From a virus: a DNA stretch of 33,765 nt. Of the stretch, positions 7,301 through 13,846 are shown piece by piece. The stretch is taken from IMG/VR virus record IMGVR_UViG_3300046507_000899, positions 1-33,765 of that record, one strand, 5' to 3'. A model generated the notes under the pieces. It had not been told where the DNA came from. It did not search any database and was given only the letters and a program-made list of their open reading frames with translations. Numbering within the stretch: position 1 is the stretch's first letter; every line of letters starts with the position of its first letter. The position numbers and the translations under genes were made by a program.

Positions 7301-9222
7301 GCGTTGATGCGCGCCAGCAGCCCGCCGTTGGCGCCGGCGACGTCCTGCACCTGCTGGATATCATTGCTCATGCCCGAGAACAAGGCGTCGAACTGCGCGC
7401 GGGTCTGGTTAAAGCTGGCCTCGGACAGGCCCGCCTTCCATGCCTGCTCAATCGCCGCCTGCAGCTCGGTGTTGCCGTCCAGCTGAGCCTTGATCATCAC
7501 ATCCATGTAGCGCTTCGAGAAGTCGGCAATGAATGCGCCAACCAGGTCGCCGCGCTTTTTCATCGCCTCCGTGTCGATACCCTCGATCGTCTGCTGAATC
7601 GTGTGCTCCAGCGTCACCCTGCGTTCAGCATCGGCATCGTCGAGCTGCTTGCGCTTGGCGTTGAGCTGGTTGATCTCGGCCGTATATTTTTCGATATCCT
7701 TGGCGTTGTTCGTCGGATCCTGTTGGGCGGCGGCCAACTCCTTCTGGCGAATGGCGATCTCGTCAATGACAGCCTGCTGTTCGGCGGCATGTCGCTGATC
7801 CAGGTACTGCACATCACCGATCAGCGCGCGCGCGTGCTGCGATTCCAGCGCCTGCAAATGAGCGGCTAGGCCGTCCTCTTCCAGCTTGTAAAGGCCGTCC
7901 TGCTTGGCGAGGTATGCTTTATAGGCGTTGTCGGCCGCTGCCGACGACGCGGTGCTGAAATTGAGAGGCGCGAGTTCCGGCGTGGCGGCAACTTCCTGAG
8001 TAGCAGCCTTGCGCTTTGCGATCGCGGCGGCCATGGCCTTCTCGAAACGGTTCCCTTCCGCGTTCCACAGTGCATCGTAATTTGCATTCGATTGGGCCAG
8101 AACTTTGTTTCGCTCGTCCAGGGCCGCCTTGAATTCAGCGATAGGATTCTTGCCCTGCGATACTGCAGCGCTGATGCCCTGTGGGGACAGCGTTTGAAGC
8201 ACCGTCAAGTCCGCGGCGACGGCCTTGAAACTGCCGATGACTGCCGTTGCCGTTTTCGGGATCAGCAAGAACACATCGAGCAGGCGCGCCAATCCCATGG
8301 CGCCGGCATCGGCCCAGTCGGTGATCGAATTGTCCTTTGCGAGGCTCTTGACGGCGTCGTTGGTCACGTTCGTCTTCTTGGCCGCATCGAGCAGGACAGC
8401 CGCGAAGTCAGTCATCGTCGGCAGCAGCGACACGGCGACGGTTTTGAACAGCTGCCCTTTCTGGGCATCGAGCTTCGCCAGGTCGCGCTGGTATTGGCGC
8501 GCAGCCGCTGCCTGAGCATCCGTGACCTTGGCCTCGATGTCGCCCTGCTCAGCGATCAGCTTCAGCGTGGGCAGCATGTCGGCGCCGGATTTTCCGAACA
8601 GCGCCTGCGCGATCGCAGCCTTGCCGGCGCCGTCGCTATACAGAGCCAGCTTGCCGGCGATCTCGGTGAACATCGCCGACGGATCTTTCAAATTACCGGA
8701 CGCATCTTTGGCGCTGATACCCAGGTATTTCAGCGCGGCGCCAGCGCCCTTGGTTTCATCATCGGCGCCGGCCATGCCCTTCGACATTTTGCCCAGCGCG
8801 GCCGTGATGGCGTCGATGTCAGTGCCCGACTGCTTGCCGAAGAAGGCCAGCTTCGACAGGTTCTCAACGCTGGAGCCGGTTTTCTCCGACAGCGTCTTCA
8901 AATTCGCCATGCTATCGATGACGCCGAGGATCTTGTTTTTGATCGCATCGATGCTCATGCCGGCGGCGGCGCCCAGCAGCAGGCCTTTGCCCAGCGAGAT
9001 GGCGGCTGACTGCGCACGATCGATCTGCGACTCCAACGAGCCGAATTTAACGGTCAGACTCTGCAGGGGCGCCAGCGAGCTCTCAATCGATTTTTTGATG
9101 TCGCCCAGGTCGCTCGCCATCTTCGCCGATGACGACTGCACCAACTGCGTGGCCGTATTCATGTCTTGCTGTAGCCGGGCGATGTTCGCCATCAGCTGCA
9201 GTTCGAGTGTTCCAGCATTCAT
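4327..9222 (-). CDS. tail tape measure protein
   Basis: 1631 aa, by far the largest gene, between the tail chaperones and tail-tip genes, as in all siphoviruses. Tape measures set tail length and are ejected ahead of the DNA. Seen: a helical N-terminus with LQQDMNTATQLVQSSSAKMA; a Gly/Ala-rich membrane-active stretch near 890-945 (TVILPVLGTAVGALIGGLVG); long Ala/Gln-rich coiled-coil segments, including a tandem repeat at about 1280-1400; and a C-terminal motif common in tape measures, GGIASGLSLVGERGPELVDF. At about 1.5 angstrom per residue it would span roughly 240 nm (general rule, not measured). A terminator lies just upstream at 9235-9256. Confidence 0.93.
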   Translation of the reverse strand: MNAGTLELQLMANIARLQQDMNTATQLVQSSSAKMASDLGDIKKSIESSLAPLQSLTVKFGSLESQIDRAQSAAISLGKGLLLGAAAGMSIDAIKNKILGVIDSMANLKTLSEKTGSSVENLSKLAFFGKQSGTDIDAITAALGKMSKGMAGADDETKGAGAALKYLGISAKDASGNLKDPSAMFTEIAGKLALYSDGAGKAAIAQALFGKSGADMLPTLKLIAEQGDIEAKVTDAQAAAARQYQRDLAKLDAQKGQLFKTVAVSLLPTMTDFAAVLLDAAKKTNVTNDAVKSLAKDNSITDWADAGAMGLARLLDVFLLIPKTATAVIGSFKAVAADLTVLQTLSPQGISAAVSQGKNPIAEFKAALDERNKVLAQSNANYDALWNAEGNRFEKAMAAAIAKRKAATQEVAATPELAPLNFSTASSAAADNAYKAYLAKQDGLYKLEEDGLAAHLQALESQHARALIGDVQYLDQRHAAEQQAVIDEIAIRQKELAAAQQDPTNNAKDIEKYTAEINQLNAKRKQLDDADAERRVTLEHTIQQTIEGIDTEAMKKRGDLVGAFIADFSKRYMDVMIKAQLDGNTELQAAIEQAWKAGLSEASFNQTRAQFDALFSGMSNDIQQVQDVAGANGGLLARINAAGVADSIREKAIPALQDYVTQLQVLAASSNNSALVKQANDMARALTQQIQKVQPVWNDMIKSIDDTFESGLEASMSNVSGAWNSFTTDLKNKFKKNLIDEIYQMFLKPFVMQVVVSGANSLGLSGLANAASLAGGGGSSGTSGVTSLLQTGKAAYDTYSMALGSSLGTAVAGFGNLIGSSAISAFGSGMGLTASQAAAAAQAYSAAGATETASALTAGSSAGAALGAAGSIGAGVLGGVYGGRAISGEYGSNGTVNTGVAAGAAIGTVILPVLGTAVGALIGGLVGGLANRAFGMGNKEVTSQSIQGALNGNAAFTGNNVATWHQDGGWFRSDKNGTDTSPVDDTTAKAFTDSYASIRAISGALATTLGVDASSLATRSQALNITITGDATKDQQAVADFFSGVADTIAVELVPNLASFQATGETLSATLQRVSTDYAGVDLVLKTLGATAQSAFGATGTAAIGFSEGLIKAAGSLDSLTSGTTYFAENFLTPAQQIAPIVDDVKASLASLGMAGVNTTQEYADAVLKLTQSGALATAAGQAQYAALLALAPQFKQAADYTDGLTNALGGLVSVTRSASDVASEHADLQNQLNKLTLTAAQLTALQRDAIDDSNKALFDQVQAEQAKQDASAAAAAAATAAADDQAKILDQQAQLYAATGDAAGAAAVLEQQHEAALVGLSPALAAATQATWDAQAAATAKAASDKAAADALATSNSLLDIQAQIYQVTGDKAGAAAVLEQQHIAALAAMDPALRGATEQLYAVQAAAASQQAAADALSGFAQGIQATVDAAKSAIDTFKKFKDSLYVGDQSPLSKQDQYTVAKAQFEAAGPNDLQAAATTFLTAAKATDSVIQYAKDFSAVQAALDSAIKGKQGTIAGAGNVAQSFAQALAGAGIGAHANGGIASGLSLVGERGPELVDFQQPARVYTASQTSGMLGSSQALVDRLDTLIEQSGLMHDESKKTAKASQSTADTLQRATKGGTALYTVPA
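5016..5363 (-). repeat. tandem 70-residue duplication inside the tape measure gene
   Basis: Two blocks about 138 bases long, offset by 210 bases (about 5016-5153 and 5226-5363), encode near-matching peptides: GDKAGAAAVLEQQHIAALAA and GDAAGAAAVLEQQHEAALVG, each preceded by QAQIYQVT or QAQLYAAT and followed by a PALRGAT/PALAAAT segment. This is an in-frame tandem duplication in a coiled-coil region. Confidence 0.75.
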
Positions 9223-9234
9223 TCGGCCACCAAT

Positions 9235-9256
9235 AAAAAGGCCGCCCGTGGGCGGC
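9235..9256 (-). terminator. intrinsic terminator upstream of tape measure
   Basis: On the minus strand GCCGCC, loop CACG, GGCGGC, then CTTTTTATT. It lies between the chaperone stop at 9274 and the tape measure ATG at 9222. It would reduce tape measure transcription relative to tail tube unless antitermination operates. Confidence 0.82.
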
Positions 9257-9273
9257 GGATAAAGTATCCCGGA

Positions 9274-9729
9274 TCAACCATCCAGGAAGGCATCAATGCC
9301 TTGTTCAACTTCGACCTGCTGGAGGCGCTGGGCGACGAGCGAATCACCAAATGGCGGCGCCCGGTCGCGTTTGACCGCCTTGTGGGACTCGTCCGCATAC
9401 TCGCCGGACAGGCGCCGCAATAGCGCAGCTTCCCAGGGCTGCAACTCGATTCCCGACATTTCCTGCCAGGCTCGCATTTCCTGGAACGTCACGGGCCCTG
9501 AGCCCATGCCGGCCGGCATGGTTGGACCGAACTCGAACAGGTAAATGACCAGGTAATCGCCACAGGCCATCTGTGGCATTTCGACCTGCCATCCTTGCTC
9601 GATCAATAACGCACGGCGGGATTGGGTCGGCGCCGGCACGCCCTTGCGGCCGGGCGGCGCCTCAGGGATGGCATTTAGCCAGGCAGAATGTCGGACGTAG
9701 ATGGCGAGGGCGTCGCCGAGGTCTTGATA
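9274..9729 (-). CDS. tail assembly chaperone, T part, reached by -1 frameshift from the G gene
   Basis: The frame that ends at 9274 is open upstream across the end of the G gene to the slippery heptamer at 9729-9735. After the shift it reads YQDLGDALAIYVRHSAWLNA and then the body of the T part (EMRAWQEMSGIELQPWEAAL), 151 aa added to the first 132 residues of G, giving a 283-aa G-T fusion. In lambda, gpG and gpGT bind the tape measure and recruit tail tube subunits, and a few percent of ribosomes shift. A GTG at 9639 could start a separate 121-aa protein, but it has no clear SD, and the sense-like peptide upstream of it favours frameshifting. Confidence 0.85.
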   Translation of the reverse strand, partial: YQDLGDALAIYVRHSAWLNAIPEAPPGRKGVPAPTQSRRALLIEQGWQVEMPQMACGDYLVIYLFEFGPTMPAGMGSGPVTFQEMRAWQEMSGIELQPWEAALLRRLSGEYADESHKAVKRDRAPPFGDSLVAQRLQQVEVEQGIDAFLDG

Positions 9730-10124
9730 AAATTTCCGCGGTCACCCAGGAATTTCTCGGCATCGTCGGCGATGTGGCCCAGCTCGATATCGGAGTAGAC
9801 GGATTTGAACAGCTCGTGGCCGCGCGAGACGCCGTCGCCGAAGTTGTTGAACGAAGCCGTGCAGGCAGCCAGGAATTCGGCGCGCTCGATCACCTTGTCG
9901 GTCGCCGACTGCTTATTGTCCAGCTTGCCTTGCATGCGGCCAATCACGCGCGTGCTGTTGCGCTCTTCGGCGGCGTGCTTCGCTTTCTGGTATTCCTTCG
10001 TGCCGGGGCTGTGCAGGGTGATGGACACGGCGTTGCCAGCGTCATCGAACTGCGGTTCGCCGGCGGCGTCGCGCACGGGCATGGTGGCGGAGGTAGCGAT
10101 GGCCAGTTTTTTGATGTTGAACAT
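9675..10124 (-). CDS. tail assembly chaperone G (unshifted product)
   Basis: 149 aa in the zero frame, from MFNIKKLAIATSATMPV to STSDILPG. Size, place (between tail tube and tape measure) and the overlapping -1 frame mark it as the gpG-type chaperone, a cytoplasmic assembly factor absent from the finished virion. It starts with a tail-tube-like N-terminal strand and continues as a helical protein (EYQKAKHAAEERNSTRVIGR). The start at 10124 has AGGA seven bases upstream. The heptamer A AAT TTT spans its codons 130-132. Confidence 0.85.
   Translation of the reverse strand: MFNIKKLAIATSATMPVRDAAGEPQFDDAGNAVSITLHSPGTKEYQKAKHAAEERNSTRVIGRMQGKLDNKQSATDKVIERAEFLAACTASFNNFGDGVSRGHELFKSVYSDIELGHIADDAEKFLGDRGNFIKTSATPSPSTSDILPG
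9729..9735 (-). promoter_or_regulatory. programmed -1 ribosomal frameshift site (A AAT TTT)
   Basis: On the minus strand the G frame reads GGA AAT TTT ATC, a perfect X XXY YYZ heptamer (A AAT TTT). Slipping back one base continues into an open frame through the T part to 9274, while the zero frame ends at TAA at 9675. GC-rich sequence downstream could stimulate slippage, but I did not fold it. Confidence 0.82.
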
Positions 10125-10231
10125 GAGTGTTTCCTTTTCGAGGGAGATAAAAATGCCCGTGCCCGGCCCGCCCGCCCCTCGAAGGGCGAAAGCGGACCAG
10201 GTCGGTGCTAGGGGCGGCCGAAGCCGAAGGG

Positions 10232-10693
10232 TTACGCCGCGGGAGCGACGATGGTGTCGGTCTGGCGCAGCAGCGTGAAGGCGCCTTTGACGGCGTCGTT
10301 GCTGGCGCCGTTGTTTTCGACGAACTTCATGACCTGGGCGGTGAAATAGCGCAAGGATTGGTTCTGCTTTTTCACCTTGAACGACGGCACGGTGTAATTG
10401 TTGGCTGCCGCGGCGAGGATAAGCTGGCCGGCGTCGTCTTCGATCCAGGCGCATTCAAAGTCCGCGTTCGGCAGGCTGAAACTGCCTTTCTTTTCACGAT
10501 CCTGCGCGTCGTCGATGGTCGACAGCGTCGACGTCTTGTACTCGCGGCCCAGAACGCTGGGAATCTGGGTGATCTTGCCGACCTTCACCCAGGTAAGCGC
10601 GGCGAAGCCGGTGGCGTCATTGGTCGCCGGGGCGCTGACGCAAACGAAAAGCTCGGTACTGGCGACTGTGTCGAAATCGTCTTGGATGGGCAT
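10232..10693 (-). CDS. major tail tube protein
   Basis: 153 aa, from MPIQDDFDTVASTELFVCVS to RQTDTIVAPAA. Length, acidic beta-rich sequence and the place just upstream of the G/GT chaperones match siphovirus tail tube proteins of the lambda gpV/HK97 gp6 type, which stack as hexameric rings to form the tail. Supporting segments are WVKVGKITQIPSVLGREY and SLPNADFECAWIEDDAGQLI. AAAGG lies nine bases before the ATG. A terminator precedes the gene at 10713-10749. Confidence 0.82.
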   Translation of the reverse strand: MPIQDDFDTVASTELFVCVSAPATNDATGFAALTWVKVGKITQIPSVLGREYKTSTLSTIDDAQDREKKGSFSLPNADFECAWIEDDAGQLILAAAANNYTVPSFKVKKQNQSLRYFTAQVMKFVENNGASNDAVKGAFTLLRQTDTIVAPAA

Positions 10694-10712
10694 GATTTAC
10701 TACCTTTCAATG

Positions 10713-10749
10713 AAAAAAGCCCGCTCGCGCAGGGCGATACGGGCGGGCT
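10713..10749 (-). terminator. intrinsic terminator upstream of tail tube gene
   Basis: On the minus strand AGCCCGC (10743-10749) pairs with GCGGGCT (10718-10724) around an 18-base loop that can fold further, then a run of T. It follows the stop of the tail completion gene at 10769. Confidence 0.75.
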
Positions 10750-10768
10750 GGAAAAGCTGTGGATTGAA

Positions 10769-11176
10769 TCAGTCTGGCTCGATGAAAACGATCTTGAAGT
10801 CGCGGGACTGCTCATAGATCTCGGCGTCGTCGTCGCTCAGATCCGGGCCCACCAGGTCGCGTAGCACGCTACGCACGGTGACGCCTGCGATAACGCCGCT
10901 ATGGGCACCCGAGCCCAGCTTGGTCGCAGCGATCAGAGCCTTCTGCGCCGGGTAAGACTTGGCGTGCACGGTGACCTGCACTCGTGCGCGCACCAGGGCG
11001 CCCGGCTCGTTGCCGTCGACGGTTTGCTCCTCGATGGCGCTGATCTCGCGCACGCCGATGGCTGGCAGCCGCGCGCCTTGCGCAACGGTGCCCGCGACGA
11101 TGTTCTCCGGCTCGACAAACGCCAGGAGCGGCGAGTGCGCCTGCAGCAATGCGACCATGACGGAGACCGCGCTCAT
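10769..11176 (-). CDS. tail completion / terminator protein (DUF3168-like)
   Basis: 135 aa. The start MSAVSVMVALLQAHSPLLAF, then a conserved-looking PAIGVREISAIEEQ strand and a C-terminal DLVGPDLSDDDAEIYEQSRD, match the DUF3168/gp17-type proteins that cap the head-proximal end of the tail tube. It overlaps the gp10-like gene before it by ATGA and is followed by a terminator, so it ends the connector block. The family call is from sequence pattern and position. Confidence 0.72.
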   Translation of the reverse strand: MSAVSVMVALLQAHSPLLAFVEPENIVAGTVAQGARLPAIGVREISAIEEQTVDGNEPGALVRARVQVTVHAKSYPAQKALIAATKLGSGAHSGVIAGVTVRSVLRDLVGPDLSDDDAEIYEQSRDFKIVFIEPD

Positions 11177-11727
11177 ACCGGTCCTTCATCGGTGGCCGGG
11201 GCCGGCACATCGATGCCCTGGGCAGTCAGGCGCGAGCGGACTTTTTCCGCAGCGGCCTCAACGGCGGCCTGAGACTTGGCGTCGAATGCCGGGCGGACGA
11301 ACGGGTGAGGTTTGGCGCCCGGATGGCTGACGATCCTGGCAAATTTCCCGCCGAGTTCGAGCATTCGCTTCTTGCTCGGTTTGATCAGGTGCGGTCTGGT
11401 ACCGTATTCGACGAAATGCACATAAAACACGTCCGCGCCTTTCTTGTTGACGCCGCCCACCTTGACCGTAGCCGTGATCTTGCCACCAGCGGCGGCCCTG
11501 GTGCTGACGCGCACGCTGTCGCGCAGCGCGCCGGCGTAGCCGCCATAGATCCGCGCGTTCTCGCTGCTGGGCTCAGCGTCCGGCGCCAGCGCCTTGACCT
11601 CCTTGGCGATCGCGCGCGCGCCGGCGGCCAGCGCAGCGCGCATGATGTTCTTTTCCATCTTGACGGGTAGGCCCTGCAGGAACGCGGCCAACTCTGCACC
11701 GCCCTTGATCATCACGTCGCCGCTCAC
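11173..11727 (-). CDS. HK97 gp10-family tail/connector protein
   Basis: 184 aa. HK97 gp10-like proteins sit at the head-tail joint. Typical features: MRAALAAGARAIAKEVKALA helix after an N-terminal GGAELAAFLQGLP, the YVHFVEYGTRPHLIKPSKKR segment that is the family's hallmark (FVEyGT), and HPFVRPAFDAKSQAAVEAAA near the C-terminus. It starts at GTG 11727, overlapping the previous stop (GTGA), with AAGGA eight bases upstream. Confidence in family is high. Confidence 0.85.
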   Translation of the reverse strand: MSGDVMIKGGAELAAFLQGLPVKMEKNIMRAALAAGARAIAKEVKALAPDAEPSSENARIYGGYAGALRDSVRVSTRAAAGGKITATVKVGGVNKKGADVFYVHFVEYGTRPHLIKPSKKRMLELGGKFARIVSHPGAKPHPFVRPAFDAKSQAAVEAAAEKVRSRLTAQGIDVPAPATDEGPV

Positions 11728-12065
11728 GATGAATATCCTTCCACCAGCATCTCCAGCTCACGCATGCCAGTGATGGCCGCCGGGCCACCCACGATTTTCA
11801 ACACGCGCTTCCGGTTGTTTTTCTCGACAATTCGCATGTCCGACGTCACGCCGGTCAGGTAGCGCATGCGCACGCGCGCCGAGTCGGTGGCAAGCTTCAG
11901 GCCATTCTTCACGGCTTCGGAACGGCTCGGCATAACGTCTTGCACCTCGGCCCATACCTCGGCGAAGAGCTCCCAGCCGTCGGGCAGCGGCGTGTTGTAG
12001 ACGGGATCTCGGCTGCCTGTCTTGCGCTCGATCCGGATCCGGCTGTTGTACTTCAGCGCGCTCAC
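11724..12065 (-). CDS. head-tail joining (head closure) protein, PF05521-like
   Basis: 113 aa, starting at GTG 12065 in a GTGA overlap with the gp6-like gene. Family features: SRIRIERKTGSRDPVYNTPL near the start, then WELFAEVWAEVQDV and a central RVRMRYLTGVTSDMRIVEKN, as in SPP1 gp16 / HK97 head-closure proteins that plug the portal after packaging. It is small and beta-rich. The block order (connector, closure, gp10, tail completion) is standard for this phage type. Confidence 0.82.
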   Translation of the reverse strand: MSALKYNSRIRIERKTGSRDPVYNTPLPDGWELFAEVWAEVQDVMPSRSEAVKNGLKLATDSARVRMRYLTGVTSDMRIVEKNNRKRVLKIVGGPAAITGMRELEMLVEGYSS

Positions 12066-12631
12066 GTGTAGCTCCGGAATTGATCCAGCATCTTTTCCAG
12101 GTACTTCGACTGCGCAGTGTCCGTCGTCACGTCTCGCATCGTCGCTGACACGGGATCGTACTGCTCGACCAGTTTGCTGATGATGTACAGTTTGAGCGCC
12201 GCCGGCGTGGTCGCATCGTCGGGACCATAGCCGCAGCTGACCCGGATGGTGACTTCGGCATCGCCGCATGCCGTCACCGGCCAGCGCGCGCCGCGCGCCG
12301 GGACCAGGGTGCTCTCGTACCGCTTGCGGACGATCCGGCACAGCGCCGGCGCCAGATCCTGCTTGACGCCGGCCTGGTCGATATAGCTGACCGAAACGAC
12401 GTCGTTGGCCGGGTGCGGCAGCGCAATGCAGTCCGCGAAGCGGTCCACAATGACGTCCCATTCCTGGGTCACCATGCACTGGCCGATTTCTCCTTCCATC
12501 GTCGATGTCACGCCCTTGATCCAGGACGTGACCAGCGGGTCCATGTCGTCGCCATCGATGTGCAAGTTCGCTTTGGCCGTGACCAGGTCGACCGCGAGCT
12601 CGGCCGGCGGCGTGATGAGGATCTGGGTCAT
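12062..12631 (-). CDS. head-tail connector (gp6-like adaptor)
   Basis: 189 aa. Begins MTQILITPPAELAVDLVTAK and holds LVTSWIKGVTSTMEGEIGQC, the helix pair typical of HK97 gp6-like adaptors that ring the portal exit. The C-terminal ALKLYIISKLVEQYDPVSAT helix and the following 'YLEKMLDQFRSYT' end also fit. In related phages this gene directly follows the capsid genes; here two large extra genes lie between. Confidence 0.82.
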   Translation of the reverse strand: MTQILITPPAELAVDLVTAKANLHIDGDDMDPLVTSWIKGVTSTMEGEIGQCMVTQEWDVIVDRFADCIALPHPANDVVSVSYIDQAGVKQDLAPALCRIVRKRYESTLVPARGARWPVTACGDAEVTIRVSCGYGPDDATTPAALKLYIISKLVEQYDPVSATMRDVTTDTAQSKYLEKMLDQFRSYT

Positions 12632-12634
12632 GGT

Positions 12635-13846
12635 TTAGGCCGGACTTACCAAATCGGCGCGCCACAGCTTGAGCGTGGAATAGCCTGAATTGCCCACCAG
12701 CTTGCCTGTGGTGGTTGGGCCAAACACGCTAATACCAGTACCCCCGCTGAATACTCGCGCACTGCGCCATACTTCGTAGTTGTTCAAGCCATTGTCATGG
12801 GACATCACGAGGCGCGCCACCGCGCCATCGCTCTCGTTGTACCCGTAGAACATAGGCTTCGGCGAGACAGATGTGGAGCCAAAGTTTTGTGTAACGCGCT
12901 GACCAATGAGATTAGAGGGGGCACCCGCGTTAAGCATCGCTACCAAATAGGGGCTACCGTAAGTCCGGTAGCCCGTCTTCGGGAATACGAAAACGCCGTA
13001 GGGCCGACCGTCGGGCATCAGGACGATCGAGTCAGGAGTCACATGGATCGTGACGAACTGCGGACTGGCGCTGCCCTGATTAAAATTGCCTTGATAATCC
13101 ACCCCCAGCTGGCTGGCGGGGAAGAAATGCCAGCTTCCGGCCGCGCCGCGCAAATCGCTGTAGGCGAATTGCATGTTGCCTGAACCGGCGACGGCGTTCC
13201 CGTCTCCCGTGCTGTCGCCGAAGGTCAACAGGACGCGGTCGTTTGGCTCATCGTATGCAATCGAGTGCAGGTGGCAGTTGGCCGGTTGCTGCACGTTGCC
13301 GTCGGTGTAGATATCGAAGATCTGCGTCCAGGTTGCGCCGTGGTTGGTAGAGATGTACGCACGCCGCGCAGCATTGGCATCCCGCGAATCGCCCCCGCCG
13401 ATCGTCTGCGCGCCGTACTCGTTGACCACAACGACGCCGTTGGTGCCGACGTTCGCTTGGCGCCAGCTGAAGGCGCTGGCGACCTCCGCATTCAGGTGCG
13501 TAGAACCATCCAACACAACGGTCCACGTAGCTGTAGCCTTATTGGTGGCCCAGCCAGTCGATCGCCATATCTGGTAGCCGGCGCCGCCCTGCTTGGTAGC
13601 CACACCGGCCTCGCCGTCGGCGAAGGTGACGATGCCCGATACTGTCGCAGTAAATGTGTGCGCAGTCGTGAAGGTTGCACCGCTGTCGGTCGACACCTCC
13701 AGGGCACCCCCGTTGGAGGCGTAGACAGTTGCAGCATCGGGGGATATGCCAATGATAGTGTGCGCGGTGGCTGCCTCGGTGACGTTGGCCACCGAGAACT
13801 TACTTGGATAGTTCGAGGCCGCGATAGCCTGTGTTGCGATGGTCAT
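12635..13846 (-). CDS. BNR/sialidase-like beta-propeller protein, candidate capsid decoration
   Basis: 403 aa. Two Asp-box motifs (S/T-x-D/N-x-G-x-T-W/F) are visible: STDSGATF (about 52-59) and STNHGATW (about 167-174). Between and after them are repeating beta segments (WTVVLDGSTHLNAEVASAFS, NDRVLLTFGDSTGDGNAV), as expected of a beta-propeller. Such folds occur in sialidases, glycoside hydrolases and sugar-binding lectins. It lies between the capsid and connector genes and overlaps the FN3 gene (ATGA), so a virion surface role is likely. The N-terminus (about 1-30, MTIATQAIAASNYPSK) may anchor it to the capsid. Catalytic residues cannot be assigned by eye. Confidence 0.65.
   Translation of the reverse strand: MTIATQAIAASNYPSKFSVANVTEAATAHTIIGISPDAATVYASNGGALEVSTDSGATFTTAHTFTATVSGIVTFADGEAGVATKQGGAGYQIWRSTGWATNKATATWTVVLDGSTHLNAEVASAFSWRQANVGTNGVVVVNEYGAQTIGGGDSRDANAARRAYISTNHGATWTQIFDIYTDGNVQQPANCHLHSIAYDEPNDRVLLTFGDSTGDGNAVAGSGNMQFAYSDLRGAAGSWHFFPASQLGVDYQGNFNQGSASPQFVTIHVTPDSIVLMPDGRPYGVFVFPKTGYRTYGSPYLVAMLNAGAPSNLIGQRVTQNFGSTSVSPKPMFYGYNESDGAVARLVMSHDNGLNNYEVWRSARVFSGGTGISVFGPTTTGKLVGNSGYSTLKLWRADLVSPA

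Noticed and set aside
8092-9009. 305-codon plus-strand frame over the tape measure gene
   Set aside because: Antisense shadow of the tape measure; no SD, no recognisable domain.
10125-10231. GC-rich hairpins between tail tube and G gene as a terminator
   Set aside because: A CGCCC...GGGCG hairpin exists, but the T tract lies about 25 bases further on, so it does not meet the intrinsic terminator form.
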